A DNA stretch of 21,759 nucleotides. Source: a virus. Numbering within the stretch: the stretch's first letter is position 1; the number at the start of each line of letters is the position of its first letter. The stretch is taken from positions 1-21,759 of the IMG/VR virus record IMGVR_UViG_3300021964_000636; one strand, given 5' to 3'. Of this stretch, positions 10,970 through 17,946 are shown piece after piece. The notes under the pieces were generated by a model. The model saw only the letters and a program-made list of their open reading frames with translations, was not told where the DNA came from and searched no databases. The translations under genes were made by a program, and so were the position numbers.

Positions 10970-12280
10970 ATGGAAGATCTTTATGGTCCGCTGGATGAGA
11001 AAAAGTCCAAGCGAAAAAAAGCAGGTACCGAGTCTAGCAAAGAATCTTCTTTAGCTGATTGGTTTGGCAGAAAAGGAGCTAAAGGCTCCAAGAGCGGTTG
11101 GGTAGACTGTAATGCTCCAGATGGTAAAGGTGGCTATAAGGCTTGTGGTCGCGAATCTGGCGAGAAAAGAAAGAGATACCCCTCATGTCGTCCCACGCCC
11201 GGTGCTTGTAAAGAGCGCGGAAAAGGCAAAACATGGGGCAAAAAAGGAAAATCTAAGAAAAACGAGGAAATAACAATGGATTTAGAGCAAATTGTTCGTG
11301 AAGAACTTGAAGCAGTCCTTAGTGAGAAGGAAGGCAAAAAAGATGCGTGCTATCACAAAGTAAAATCACGCTATAAGGTGTGGCCAAGTGCTTATGCTTC
11401 TGGTGCTCTTGTTAAATGTCGTAAAGTTGGAGCCAAGAACTGGGGTAATTCAAAGAAAGAACAACTTCAAGCAATGATTGAGGACGAATTAACCAGTGTT
11501 TTACAAGAAAAAGATTACATTCCGGGTGGTTTGACTGACAAGCTGACTGGTAGCATGGAAGATAAACACAAACAACTTGCAAAAATGCACAATGTTAGCC
11601 TCGAAGATATTGAAAAAGAAGTTTCAAAAGGCGTAAAAACAGAGTTAGAGCACACAAATGACGAGAACATTGCTCACGAAATTGCAATGGACCACGTTTT
11701 TGAAGATCCAAAGTATTACACCAAACTTTCAGCACAAAAACTTGAAGAAAGCGACGAGATGATAAAATATCATATCGATAACAACATTCCTTTCTCGGAA
11801 AATGTATACCGCGTGGGCTCTGAAAACTACTTTGAAGTTATCTCAGAAGCCCGCAAGCTGTACAACGACGGTAACTTAGCTCCTTTGTGTGAAGAAGATA
11901 AAGATTTGTTTGAGAACTCCAACTTAGGCGAATGGGATGAGTTTGAAGGAGAGCGAGTTCCTCTTGATTTTCCAATGTATGAGGAAACACTTGAAGAAAA
12001 AGAAAAGAAAGATCCGCCCATCGGAAAGCCAACAAAGAATACCGGTGGCGGAAAGAAATACAAAGTATACGTAAGAAACCCAAAAACTGGAAAAGTGAAG
12101 AAGATTACCTACGGTGATTCAAAAGGTGGTCTTAAAGGCAACTGGAACAACGCTGAAGCTCGTGCAAGTTTTGCCGCACGTCATAACTGCAAAGACAAAA
12201 AAGATAGAACCAAGGCTGGTTACTGGGCTTGTAGGGCTCATAAAGACTTTGGTACAAATGTGCCCGGAAGATTTTGGTAA
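10970..12280 (+). CDS. Mosaic Cys-rich basic phage protein (DUF5872/DUF5661-like modules)
   Basis: A 436-residue protein from ATG 10970; the upstream in-frame ATG at 10925 lies wholly in the Nudix gene. Modules in order: 28-95, LADWF then GWVDCNAPDG, CGR and YPSCRPTPGAC (DUF5872-like); 126-160, CYHKVKSRYKVWPSAYASGA, a second Cys module; 186-258, ELEHTN...AHEIAMDH (DUF5661-like); 265-325, NVYRVGSENYFEVISEAR; and 363-436, ARHNC...GYWACR, a basic C-terminal module. Each also occurs in other arrangements in marine phages; their functions are unknown. Strong positive charge and paired Cys suggest nucleic acid or metal binding. An in-frame ATG at 11276 (Met103), preceded by GAGGA, could give a shorter form. 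The short helices IVREELEAVLSE and MIEDELTSVLQE join the modules. Confidence 0.8.
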   Translation: MEDLYGPLDEKKSKRKKAGTESSKESSLADWFGRKGAKGSKSGWVDCNAPDGKGGYKACGRESGEKRKRYPSCRPTPGACKERGKGKTWGKKGKSKKNEEITMDLEQIVREELEAVLSEKEGKKDACYHKVKSRYKVWPSAYASGALVKCRKVGAKNWGNSKKEQLQAMIEDELTSVLQEKDYIPGGLTDKLTGSMEDKHKQLAKMHNVSLEDIEKEVSKGVKTELEHTNDENIAHEIAMDHVFEDPKYYTKLSAQKLEESDEMIKYHIDNNIPFSENVYRVGSENYFEVISEARKLYNDGNLAPLCEEDKDLFENSNLGEWDEFEGERVPLDFPMYEETLEEKEKKDPPIGKPTKNTGGGKKYKVYVRNPKTGKVKKITYGDSKGGLKGNWNNAEARASFAARHNCKDKKDRTKAGYWACRAHKDFGTNVPGRFW

Positions 12281-12283
12281 ACA

Positions 12284-12565
12284 ATGAACGACTACCCATT
12301 TACTGAAAAGCTCATCAAAGACAATGTGTTTTTGCGAGAGTTCAAAGAAGATACAAATGAAAGTGAACTTGTTTGGCATCAAGACCAAGAGGAACGTATC
12401 CTCACGGTCGTAAAGTCAAATAATTGGAAGCTACAAATGGACAATGAGCTTCCTATCACACTCCAAGAAGGTCAAAAATATTCAATTCCTGCTTATTTTT
12501 ATCATCGCGTTATCAAAGGCAAAGGCGATTTAGTTATAATGGTCGAGAAAAAGGTCAAGAATTAA
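12284..12565 (+). CDS. Small cupin-like protein
   Basis: A 93-residue protein. From ELVWHQDQEERILTVV through WKLQMDNELPITL and KYSIPAYFYHRVIKG to LVIMVEK, it follows the strand order of a single cupin barrel. His/Glu residues (H32, E36, H74) sit where cupins bind metal, and the YHR-[I/V]-x-K-G segment matches the second cupin motif. Marine phages encode similar proteins; substrate and role are unknown. It begins 4 bases after the previous stop, without an obvious ribosome site, so it is probably translationally coupled. Confidence 0.7.
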   Translation: MNDYPFTEKLIKDNVFLREFKEDTNESELVWHQDQEERILTVVKSNNWKLQMDNELPITLQEGQKYSIPAYFYHRVIKGKGDLVIMVEKKVKN

Positions 12566-12578
12566 CAAATTTAGGTTA

Positions 12579-12588
12579 TAATTACTTC
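12579..12588 (+). promoter_or_regulatory. TAATTA motif with short leader (candidate phage promoter)
   Basis: TAATTACTTC followed by AAGGAATCAAG and the ATG at 12603. It fits the TA-N-TTA pattern, here with a 14-base leader carrying a ribosome site (AAGGAA at 12589). Confidence 0.35.
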
Positions 12589-12602
12589 AAGGAATCAAGT
12601 AT

Positions 12603-15086
12603 ATGCTGACTGACGAGCAAATTCTAGCAAAAGCTGCTAAACTTTTAGAAAATTTAGATGAAGAATGGTCTAAGTCTGAGAGATCTAAGCGAAAAAGCAA
12701 ATGTGACAACCCAAAAGGGTTCACAATGAAGCAATTTTGCAAAAATCAACGCACAAGATCTAAAAAAGGCGAGAAAACTAACGAAACAATTGACTTTTAT
12801 GAAGAAAAAGTACTCCGAGAAGTCACCGAAGACGAAATGCGAGTGCTCGAAAACGTTTTAGATGATCTTGATCCAGCAAAACTGCCTTTAAATGACCTTT
12901 TTAGTGGCAAAATGCGTGTTGTTATACCATTTCCAACAATGGACACCGAGTCCGATCTTGGAAAGTTTGTAAAATTCTTTGATATTCAAGAATATGAGGT
13001 AGATTGGGACAAAGGTATAGTCTCTGCAACACGAGAACAAAGAGGCGGTGCGCTTGATTTGCTAGGCAGAGGTAGAAATGAGCCATCAGAGAAGAAAACC
13101 AAGAAAATTCAGATGAAAATCGGCAAATTGTTCCCAAAAATAGCCCAAACAGCTTCAAAATTAGATGAATTGTTCCAAATTATTAAAAAAGAAGGCGAAG
13201 GCAAAGCTTGGTGGAATTACGCCATTAGACCCGGACAAGTATCCGGAAATGTGGTTCACAAAGTGTTGTCAGATGAACAAATAAAGTCTTGGGACAGATT
13301 AACGGACCAAATGTATGATTATATTCCTAATCCGGGTTATTTTGCTCCAAAATGGGATGAAACTGTAGAATATTTTCAAAATATGAGCAAATATTGGCAA
13401 AAAAATGCTGGATATATCAAAGATGAGATAGAAAATCTTACAAATGACAAATATTCTATCATTATTACTCGTCATCCTATCGATGTGTTGAGAATGAGCG
13501 ATTTTGATAACATTACATCGTGCCATTCGCCTGCAAGTCGTACAAGTGCCTATCAATCTTACTATAAATGTGCTGTAGCTGAAGCTCAGGGTCATGGGGC
13601 GGTTGCCTATGTGGTAGAGACAGAAGAATTGCTTATAAACACATATACGGACAATATAGACAGCGCAGAGCAAGAAATCCAAGAAGGCGAGATATTTGCC
13701 GACGATGCAAGATATGGAGGGGCTGGATTTGATATTAACCCAATTTCTCGCACACGTATCCGTCATATGCGGTATTATGATACTCTTTCTCCAAAACGCT
13801 GGGATGATGGACAAGATATTGGTGTGCCAGAAAAACGTATTTATGGTGCTGCTATTCCGGGCATTAGAGAAAAAGTTGTTGATTGGGCAAGACAAACCCA
13901 AGAAGAAATCATTGCTAATATGCCAAAACAAGACGGCAAAATTGACTTAGATAGAGTTACTATGTTTGGTGGTTCTTATGAAGACACGTCTGGAACAACT
14001 GGACGCAGAGAACTTATGATGCAACTAACGGGAATAACTGACGTTGATCAATTTGTAGGCTATATTAAACAGAACACCGAAACAGAAGATGCCTTAGACG
14101 CAGATTTACTTGGCGATATTCGCGCACAATATGAGCAACAATGCAGCGAGATCGAAGAGCACTTTAATATGCGTATGGCTGCCTGCACTGTTAATTACGA
14201 AATTCAAGACGATGGTGATGATGGTGTTTATATTGTTGGTGGGGCTCAAATAAGAATTGTTTGGGACGCTGATGAATGGAGTAAACTTCCAAACTCGTGG
14301 GACAATGTTACTCAGGATTCGGTAAGTGCTATTAATGATATTTATGGTGATTTATTGTTGGACAATGTTTATCTGTCTATGGATCGAGGAAAAAACCAGA
14401 TAGCGTGGGAATGTGCAATCAACACAGAACACCCAGACTTAGGCGGAAGTTCATATTATGCACTTCCAGAAGAATTTCAAGAAATGTGTGAATCAGTTGA
14501 TACAGTTGTTGACGACAAACGAGATGCATTTGAAGAAACATTAACAAACTACTTTGCTCGCGAAGGATATATGCAAGGTGGTGCTTTTATTCAAATGGCT
14601 GTCGATATTGAAAACGGCGAGATCTCTCCATACGAATGGGATGTCGAAACCGATGGAGAATACGAAGACAGTTATGAAGTATATGCAAATTACTCACATT
14701 ATTATGATCCAGAAGAATACAATATCAATCCTGATGTATTAAACGATATTGTTGAGTCTCGCGACTTTAAAATTGCCTTGCGCAGTGCTTTGTTAGAGTC
14801 GCCACGAAAAGAAATAGATACACAATATTTCTTACAAATGCGTTTAACAGCACAAGAAGTGGGAGGAGAAATCAAAGTTACCGTTACGTTTGTTACAAAT
14901 CGTGATGAGCCTGACGAAATGACTGAATTATTCAAGACTCTTATCGAAGGTGAAATGGACGACGAAGATAATCTTAATGTAGTTTTCAAGAGAGTGTTGA
15001 CTCAATTTATAAAAGCTCGCGAGCCGGCATTTATGCAAACAAACGAAAGCGTCGTTAAGAACTGGAAAAACTTCTTGGGCTCATGA
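12603..15086 (+). CDS. Large conserved phage protein of unknown function, 827 residues
   Basis: The largest gene of the window. Start ATG 12603 with AAGGAA 8 bases upstream. The N-terminus is a short helix (DEQILAKAAKLLENLDEEW), then a basic Cys segment (KCDNPKGFTMKQFCKNQRTR, residues 34-53). The middle includes IIITRHPIDVLRMSDFDNIT, a CHSPASRTSAYQSYYKCAVA stretch and GHGAVAYVVETEE. The second half is acidic with many Tyr/Asp residues. The C-terminus ends ESVVKNWKNFLGS, a W-x-x-F-L peptide like that at the start of three other proteins here. I recall similar proteins in marine phage contigs without known function. No polymerase, helicase, nuclease or tail motif is visible. A virion or capsid-interior protein is a guess from the terminal peptide and neighbours. 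Confidence 0.75.
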   Translation: MLTDEQILAKAAKLLENLDEEWSKSERSKRKSKCDNPKGFTMKQFCKNQRTRSKKGEKTNETIDFYEEKVLREVTEDEMRVLENVLDDLDPAKLPLNDLFSGKMRVVIPFPTMDTESDLGKFVKFFDIQEYEVDWDKGIVSATREQRGGALDLLGRGRNEPSEKKTKKIQMKIGKLFPKIAQTASKLDELFQIIKKEGEGKAWWNYAIRPGQVSGNVVHKVLSDEQIKSWDRLTDQMYDYIPNPGYFAPKWDETVEYFQNMSKYWQKNAGYIKDEIENLTNDKYSIIITRHPIDVLRMSDFDNITSCHSPASRTSAYQSYYKCAVAEAQGHGAVAYVVETEELLINTYTDNIDSAEQEIQEGEIFADDARYGGAGFDINPISRTRIRHMRYYDTLSPKRWDDGQDIGVPEKRIYGAAIPGIREKVVDWARQTQEEIIANMPKQDGKIDLDRVTMFGGSYEDTSGTTGRRELMMQLTGITDVDQFVGYIKQNTETEDALDADLLGDIRAQYEQQCSEIEEHFNMRMAACTVNYEIQDDGDDGVYIVGGAQIRIVWDADEWSKLPNSWDNVTQDSVSAINDIYGDLLLDNVYLSMDRGKNQIAWECAINTEHPDLGGSSYYALPEEFQEMCESVDTVVDDKRDAFEETLTNYFAREGYMQGGAFIQMAVDIENGEISPYEWDVETDGEYEDSYEVYANYSHYYDPEEYNINPDVLNDIVESRDFKIALRSALLESPRKEIDTQYFLQMRLTAQEVGGEIKVTVTFVTNRDEPDEMTELFKTLIEGEMDDEDNLNVVFKRVLTQFIKAREPAFMQTNESVVKNWKNFLGS

Positions 15087-15325
15087 GCAAATACTTAAAC
15101 AATCCCGAATATCTTTTCAACATTCTTACAATGTTAGTAAAGAAGTATGGCGGTAAGATAGTAATAACCGAAGAAGACATGAACAATATCTCCAAAGGAG
15201 ATTTAATAGGCATGTATTATGAGCCAGAAACAAAAAGCCTCATACTTAAAGAAGTGGACCAAAAGGATATGCTTAAAGCAACCAATATGGTCGCTGACAA
15301 GATAGATGAGGAGTACGATAACTAA
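15083..15325 (+). CDS. Conserved small phage protein, 80 residues
   Basis: It overlaps the previous stop (ATGA). Helical N-terminus (PEYLFNILTMLVKKYGG), then KIVITEEDMNNISKGDLIGM and YYEPETKSLILKEV, which look like a small alpha/beta unit. I recall similar proteins in T4-like marine phages (a conserved 'KKDLVG-YYD-...-LILK' pattern) but no function. Its stop and the next start overlap (TAATG). Confidence 0.7.
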   Translation: MSKYLNNPEYLFNILTMLVKKYGGKIVITEEDMNNISKGDLIGMYYEPETKSLILKEVDQKDMLKATNMVADKIDEEYDN

Positions 15326-15570
15326 TGTTTAAGAAGTTTGCAGAACACCCCGCAGAACAAGGGGAAACATATCTAGAACACATGGTGGCAGCGTGGAAGA
15401 TAGTTTATGTTTTAAAAGTCTTAGAGACAAAGTGTTTTATACATTCCATATTTCCGTTTTTGTATACAGATGCTCTTTCTAGCAAAATAGATTACTTAGC
15501 TAAGTTAACAAACAGAAAATCACAAAAACAACAAGATCGTGATTTATATGAGGTGTATGGCGGTGATTGA
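15325..15570 (+). CDS. DUF6356-like small protein, 81 residues
   Basis: It begins MFKKFAEHPAEQGETYLEHM, continues with a hydrophobic helix (AAWKIVYVLKVLETKCF) and then IHSIFPFLY. The pattern HPA-x-x-GETY-x-EH followed by IH-x-[I/L]-[F/L]-PF is that of the DUF6356 family found in bacteria and phages. The central hydrophobic stretch suggests membrane association. Function unknown. The start overlaps the preceding stop by one base; the end overlaps the next small gene by 14 bases. Confidence 0.7.
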   Translation: MFKKFAEHPAEQGETYLEHMVAAWKIVYVLKVLETKCFIHSIFPFLYTDALSSKIDYLAKLTNRKSQKQQDRDLYEVYGGD

Positions 15571-15685
15571 TTTGCTCATCATTGGCTTTGCCTGTATGAG
15601 TTTATTAGTTTTTGCTGCCACCCAAGATAAACACGAGAAAAAAGAAAATGTACAAGTACAACGCGAAACTGATACGGGTAATTGA
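15557..15685 (+). CDS. Putative small single-span membrane protein, 42 residues
   Basis: ATG 15557, stop TGA 15683-15685, with GAGG close upstream (15550-15553). Residues 2-22 are hydrophobic (AVIDLLIIGFACMSLLVFAA), then a polar Lys/Glu/Gln tail. It overlaps both the gene before and the nuclease gene after, in a different frame. The membrane helix and ribosome site support it; the heavy overlap counts against it. Confidence 0.5.
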   Translation: MAVIDLLIIGFACMSLLVFAATQDKHEKKENVQVQRETDTGN

Positions 15686-15980
15686 TGGCGATACCATCGA
15701 TGCGCTCATAGACTTAGGTTTTGATGTGTGGATTAAGAAGCGCATTCGATTATATGGCATTAACACGCCAGAAACCCGTACTAGAGACCTTGAGGAAAAG
15801 AAGGCAGGGAAAGAAGCCAAGGCACGTTTAGAAGAGCTTCTAGAGCAACATGGAGGTGTTTTTGTTTTAGAGTCTCACGGAGTTGGAAAATACGGAAGAT
15901 GTTTAGGGGTACTATTTATCGGTGAAACCAACATTAACACTCTTTTATTGAGTGAGGGTTTGGCGGAGGAATATAAATGA
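15648..15980 (+). CDS. Staphylococcal nuclease-like (thermonuclease) protein
   Basis: A 110-residue single-domain nuclease. Start ATG 15648 is chosen because the family fold begins at once (YNAKLIRVIDGDTIDALI); an upstream TTG at 15612 would add an unrelated basic tail. Key residues: D13 and D15 in VIDGDT, R34 in RLYGINTPE, T40, E42, and R84 in KYGRCLG, corresponding to the Asp/Arg/Glu/Arg set of micrococcal nuclease; the usual Asp before T40 is Asn39. These enzymes cut DNA and RNA with calcium. There is no signal peptide, so it would act inside the cell or be packaged, for example degrading host DNA or RNA. Shorter than the staphylococcal enzyme but complete for the core. It overlaps the next gene (ATGA). 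Confidence 0.88.
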   Translation: MYKYNAKLIRVIDGDTIDALIDLGFDVWIKKRIRLYGINTPETRTRDLEEKKAGKEAKARLEELLEQHGGVFVLESHGVGKYGRCLGVLFIGETNINTLLLSEGLAEEYK

Positions 15981-16243
15981 AATTTTTCGTATCATTCTTT
16001 GCAACATTTTTGTTGTTGCTTTTTTTGTCCAGTATCGCTGAGGCTAGTGACGACGAAGAGCCCAAGGTTGTTTATAAAAAGAAAACTGAAATTGACTTTG
16101 AAGGTGTCGAAGTTGAAGGAACTCTAACAAAACCACAAGGGTCCTTGCTTTTAGAACGAAAACATGCTAAATTTAATCCTATGATTAAGTTGCGCACTGA
16201 CTTTGACGATGAGATGGAGCAATCTGTAAAGGAAGTAAAATGA
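15977..16243 (+). CDS. Small exported protein, 88 residues
   Basis: Signal peptide in residues 1-23 (KFFVSFFATFLLLLFLSS, cleavage likely after AEA). The mature part is highly charged: VVYKKKTEIDFEGVEVEG, then GSLLLERKHAKFNPMIKLR and a closing helix DEMEQSVKEVK. The pattern reminds me of small exported proteins encoded next to TonB/gliding-type genes in Myxococcota and relatives, but I cannot verify this. GGAGG at 15965-15969 gives a strong ribosome site. The end overlaps the next start (ATGA). A periplasmic or envelope role in the host is inferred from the signal peptide only. Confidence 0.7.
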   Translation: MKFFVSFFATFLLLLFLSSIAEASDDEEPKVVYKKKTEIDFEGVEVEGTLTKPQGSLLLERKHAKFNPMIKLRTDFDDEMEQSVKEVK

Positions 16244-16845
16244 AACTCCTACTTGAAAATTGGAGAAATTACATTTTACTAGAAAACATTGAAACTGCTT
16301 CTAGACTTTCTATTTTTGATTTCGATGAAACAATTGCGTTTACAACTGGATATATCAATGTTATTAACAAAGAAACTGGTGAGAAATTTCAAATTACCTC
16401 TCAAGAAGAATTTGATGAGTTGAAAACTGCTGGTGGTTATGAGTTTGACTTTTCACCGTTGGCTAAGGTAAACAACGCAGTAGAAAATCCAAACATAACC
16501 TCTATTATGCGCGATAGGCTTAAAGACCCAAACACACAAGTTATGGTACTAACCGCAAGAGATCCCATATCAGTTGACGATATCCATATGACTTTACAAA
16601 TGTTTGATAAACCAATGGATACTAAAAACGTTATCATTATTGGTAATAGTGGCGGCAATAAAGGCGAATACATCAGAAATCTTGTGCTACCAAAATACGA
16701 TAACATCAAAACAATAGAGTTCTACGACGACTCAGATAAAAATATTAGCGATATGCTTGAACTAAAAAAAGAAACATCTGATAGTGGGCGTATTGAAAAC
16801 TTCGACATTTATCATGTAGTCGAGGGAAAGCCAAATTTAAGCTAG
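16240..16845 (+). CDS. HAD-family phosphatase with N-terminal W-x-x-Y-I peptide
   Basis: A 201-residue protein with all four HAD motifs: I, FDFDET at 26-31 (nucleophile D27, general acid D29); II, VLTARD with T105; III, K141 in GNKGEYI; IV, FYDDSDKN with D163/D164. Small insert, no large cap. HAD enzymes of this shape in phages include polynucleotide 3'-phosphatases and proteins of the RNA-repair type; the exact substrate is unknown. The N-terminus MKLLLENWRNYILLEN precedes the fold and matches the W-x-x-[F/Y]-[L/I]-x-E peptide on other proteins here. Start overlaps the previous stop; AAGGAAG lies upstream. The ligase-like fusion encoded 3 kb downstream would be a natural partner in RNA repair. 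Confidence 0.85.
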   Translation: MKLLLENWRNYILLENIETASRLSIFDFDETIAFTTGYINVINKETGEKFQITSQEEFDELKTAGGYEFDFSPLAKVNNAVENPNITSIMRDRLKDPNTQVMVLTARDPISVDDIHMTLQMFDKPMDTKNVIIIGNSGGNKGEYIRNLVLPKYDNIKTIEFYDDSDKNISDMLELKKETSDSGRIENFDIYHVVEGKPNLS

Positions 16846-16880
16846 CGGCGGCACTACTTATAGGCAGGGAGAAACACCTT

Positions 16881-17204
16881 ATGAACACCAACAATGGATG
16901 GGAAACCTACTCAAAGTTAGTTTTACAGCAACTTGAAACCATGGCTAGTGGTATCGAGTCTCTGCGTACTGAATTGCAAGATGTTAAAGAGCAGTTAACT
17001 GAACTAAAAGCCAAAGAAGATCGAGTGCAAGATCTCAAGGCTTGGAAAGAAAAGATGGATGATGTTGCTTCTCCCCCACAACTTAGAGAAGCACTTTTAG
17101 AACTTCAAGAGTTGAAAACCTTCAAGACAAGAGCAACCACAATATTCATGGTCGTACAAGCAGCAGTCGGTTTTGCTATGGCTTGGATCATGGAATTGTT
17201 TTAG
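16881..17204 (+). CDS. Coiled-coil protein with C-terminal membrane anchor, 107 residues
   Basis: AGGGAG lies 9 bases before ATG 16881. Residues 8-75 are a long coiled coil (SKLVLQQLETMASGIESL, LQDVKEQLTELKAKEDRVQD), then PPQLREALLELQELKTFKTR and a C-terminal transmembrane helix (IFMVVQAAVGFAMAWIM). Proteins with this order are common in marine T4-like phages and remain uncharacterised; a membrane-bound oligomer such as a lysis accessory protein or a virion component is possible. A TACTTATAGG block at 16855 upstream loosely fits the TA-N-TTA promoter pattern. Confidence 0.75.
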   Translation: MNTNNGWETYSKLVLQQLETMASGIESLRTELQDVKEQLTELKAKEDRVQDLKAWKEKMDDVASPPQLREALLELQELKTFKTRATTIFMVVQAAVGFAMAWIMELF

Positions 17205-17283
17205 TTTTTAAACGTTTCTTCAATAATACGTCTTTATTGTTTTCGGTGAGTAACTGTAATAATAAATGTACGTAATAGCCTCA

Positions 17284-17294
17284 TAGTTACTTTG
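17284..17294 (+). promoter_or_regulatory. TAGTTA start-adjacent motif, copy F
   Basis: TAGTTACTTTG directly precedes the ATG at 17295, 9 kb away from the other TAGTTA copies but at the same distance from the start. No Shine-Dalgarno sequence. The 80 bases before it contain no gene. Confidence 0.55.
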
Positions 17295-17585
17295 ATGGCT
17301 GCTTCTAGAGAATACATAAAAGACTTCATAACAAGAGTTATAAAATATATTGGTGGTGACTTTGACGAAGACGACGAGATCATCCCAGAGTATGGTATTG
17401 TCGGTTCTGGTCTTTTGTATTGTTCTGAGTACGGAACTAGAAATTTCGTGAAAGTTTCTCGCGGTCAAAAAGCTTGGGTCATCGATGACGAAAAAGATGA
17501 TTTAGATAGAATTTTAATTTACACACAGTGTGGCAAAATAGTTAAAATAAACCATGAAGAAGTTATATACACTGGGTGTGATTAA
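17295..17585 (+). CDS. Hypothetical acidic protein, 96 residues
   Basis: ATG 17295 is preferred over the TTG one codon earlier because of the adjacent TAGTTA motif. An N-terminal helix (SREYIKDFITRVIKYIGG), an acidic loop (DFDEDDEI), then strands YGIVGSGLLYCSEYG, NFVKVSRGQKAWVIDD and ILIYTQCGKIVKINHEEVIY. The second half could be a small beta barrel, perhaps a distant relative of the SH3-like family, but the GD turn is absent. Overlaps the next gene by one base (TAATG). Function unknown. Confidence 0.65.
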   Translation: MAASREYIKDFITRVIKYIGGDFDEDDEIIPEYGIVGSGLLYCSEYGTRNFVKVSRGQKAWVIDDEKDDLDRILIYTQCGKIVKINHEEVIYTGCD

Positions 17586-17737
17586 TGCTTTTTACATTTA
17601 ATAAATTCTGGAAGACTTTATTTTCGCTTATCCTTGCTTGGGTATCTTGCCATTTTATAGGTTTCGAACTTACCGCCATATCATTATTGACATTAATATT
17701 AAATAAAAATACACATGACACAGAGCATCTCGTGTAA
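17585..17737 (+). CDS. Small membrane protein, 50 residues
   Basis: ATG 17585 overlaps the previous stop (TAATG); stop TAA at 17735-17737. Two hydrophobic stretches (about residues 12-25 and 27-39: LFSLILAWVSCHF, LTAISLLTLIL) form a likely membrane hairpin; the ends are polar, and the C-terminus is His/Asp-rich. No specific family. The tight coupling to the preceding gene supports it. Confidence 0.55.
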   Translation: MLFTFNKFWKTLFSLILAWVSCHFIGFELTAISLLTLILNKNTHDTEHLV

Positions 17738-17744
17738 ATGAGTC

Positions 17745-17754
17745 TATTTATGGC
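17745..17754 (+). promoter_or_regulatory. TATTTA start-adjacent motif, copy G
   Basis: TATTTATGGC directly precedes the GTG at 17755; no Shine-Dalgarno. A variant of the TAGTTA motif at the same 10-base distance. Confidence 0.4.
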
Positions 17755-17946
17755 GTGGCTAAATCAAAAACAACGAAAGGCGATTCGTCTGTTGAGGGCG
17801 TTTATCTCGTCAGGCATCTTGTAGATTCTGAGAAAGGTAAAGTTTCTCAAGTCGGACCGTTTCATAATGAGAAAGAAGCACTAAATACTTGTGTGCATTT
17901 CTTGAAAAAAGGAACGTGCTCTTGGCTTGTGAGATGTGATGGATGA
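17755..17946 (+). CDS. Hypothetical small protein, 63 residues, GTG start
   Basis: GTG 17755 is preferred because an ATG at 17738 is in a different frame and yields only 28 codons. Basic, flexible N-terminus (AKSKTTKGD), then GVYLVRHLVDSEKG, KVSQVGPFHNEKEALNTCVH and CSWLVRC, which looks like a small beta-alpha-beta unit, with the pattern 'G-PF-N-x-x-E-A' often seen in phage proteins of unknown role. No Shine-Dalgarno; the TATTTA motif abuts the start. Confidence 0.6.
   Translation: MAKSKTTKGDSSVEGVYLVRHLVDSEKGKVSQVGPFHNEKEALNTCVHFLKKGTCSWLVRCDG

Noticed and set aside
13299-13931. Antisense frame of 210 codons inside the 827-residue gene
   Set aside because: Ile/Phe/His/Cys-rich shadow product with no homology I recognise and no ribosome site; all convincing genes are on the + strand.
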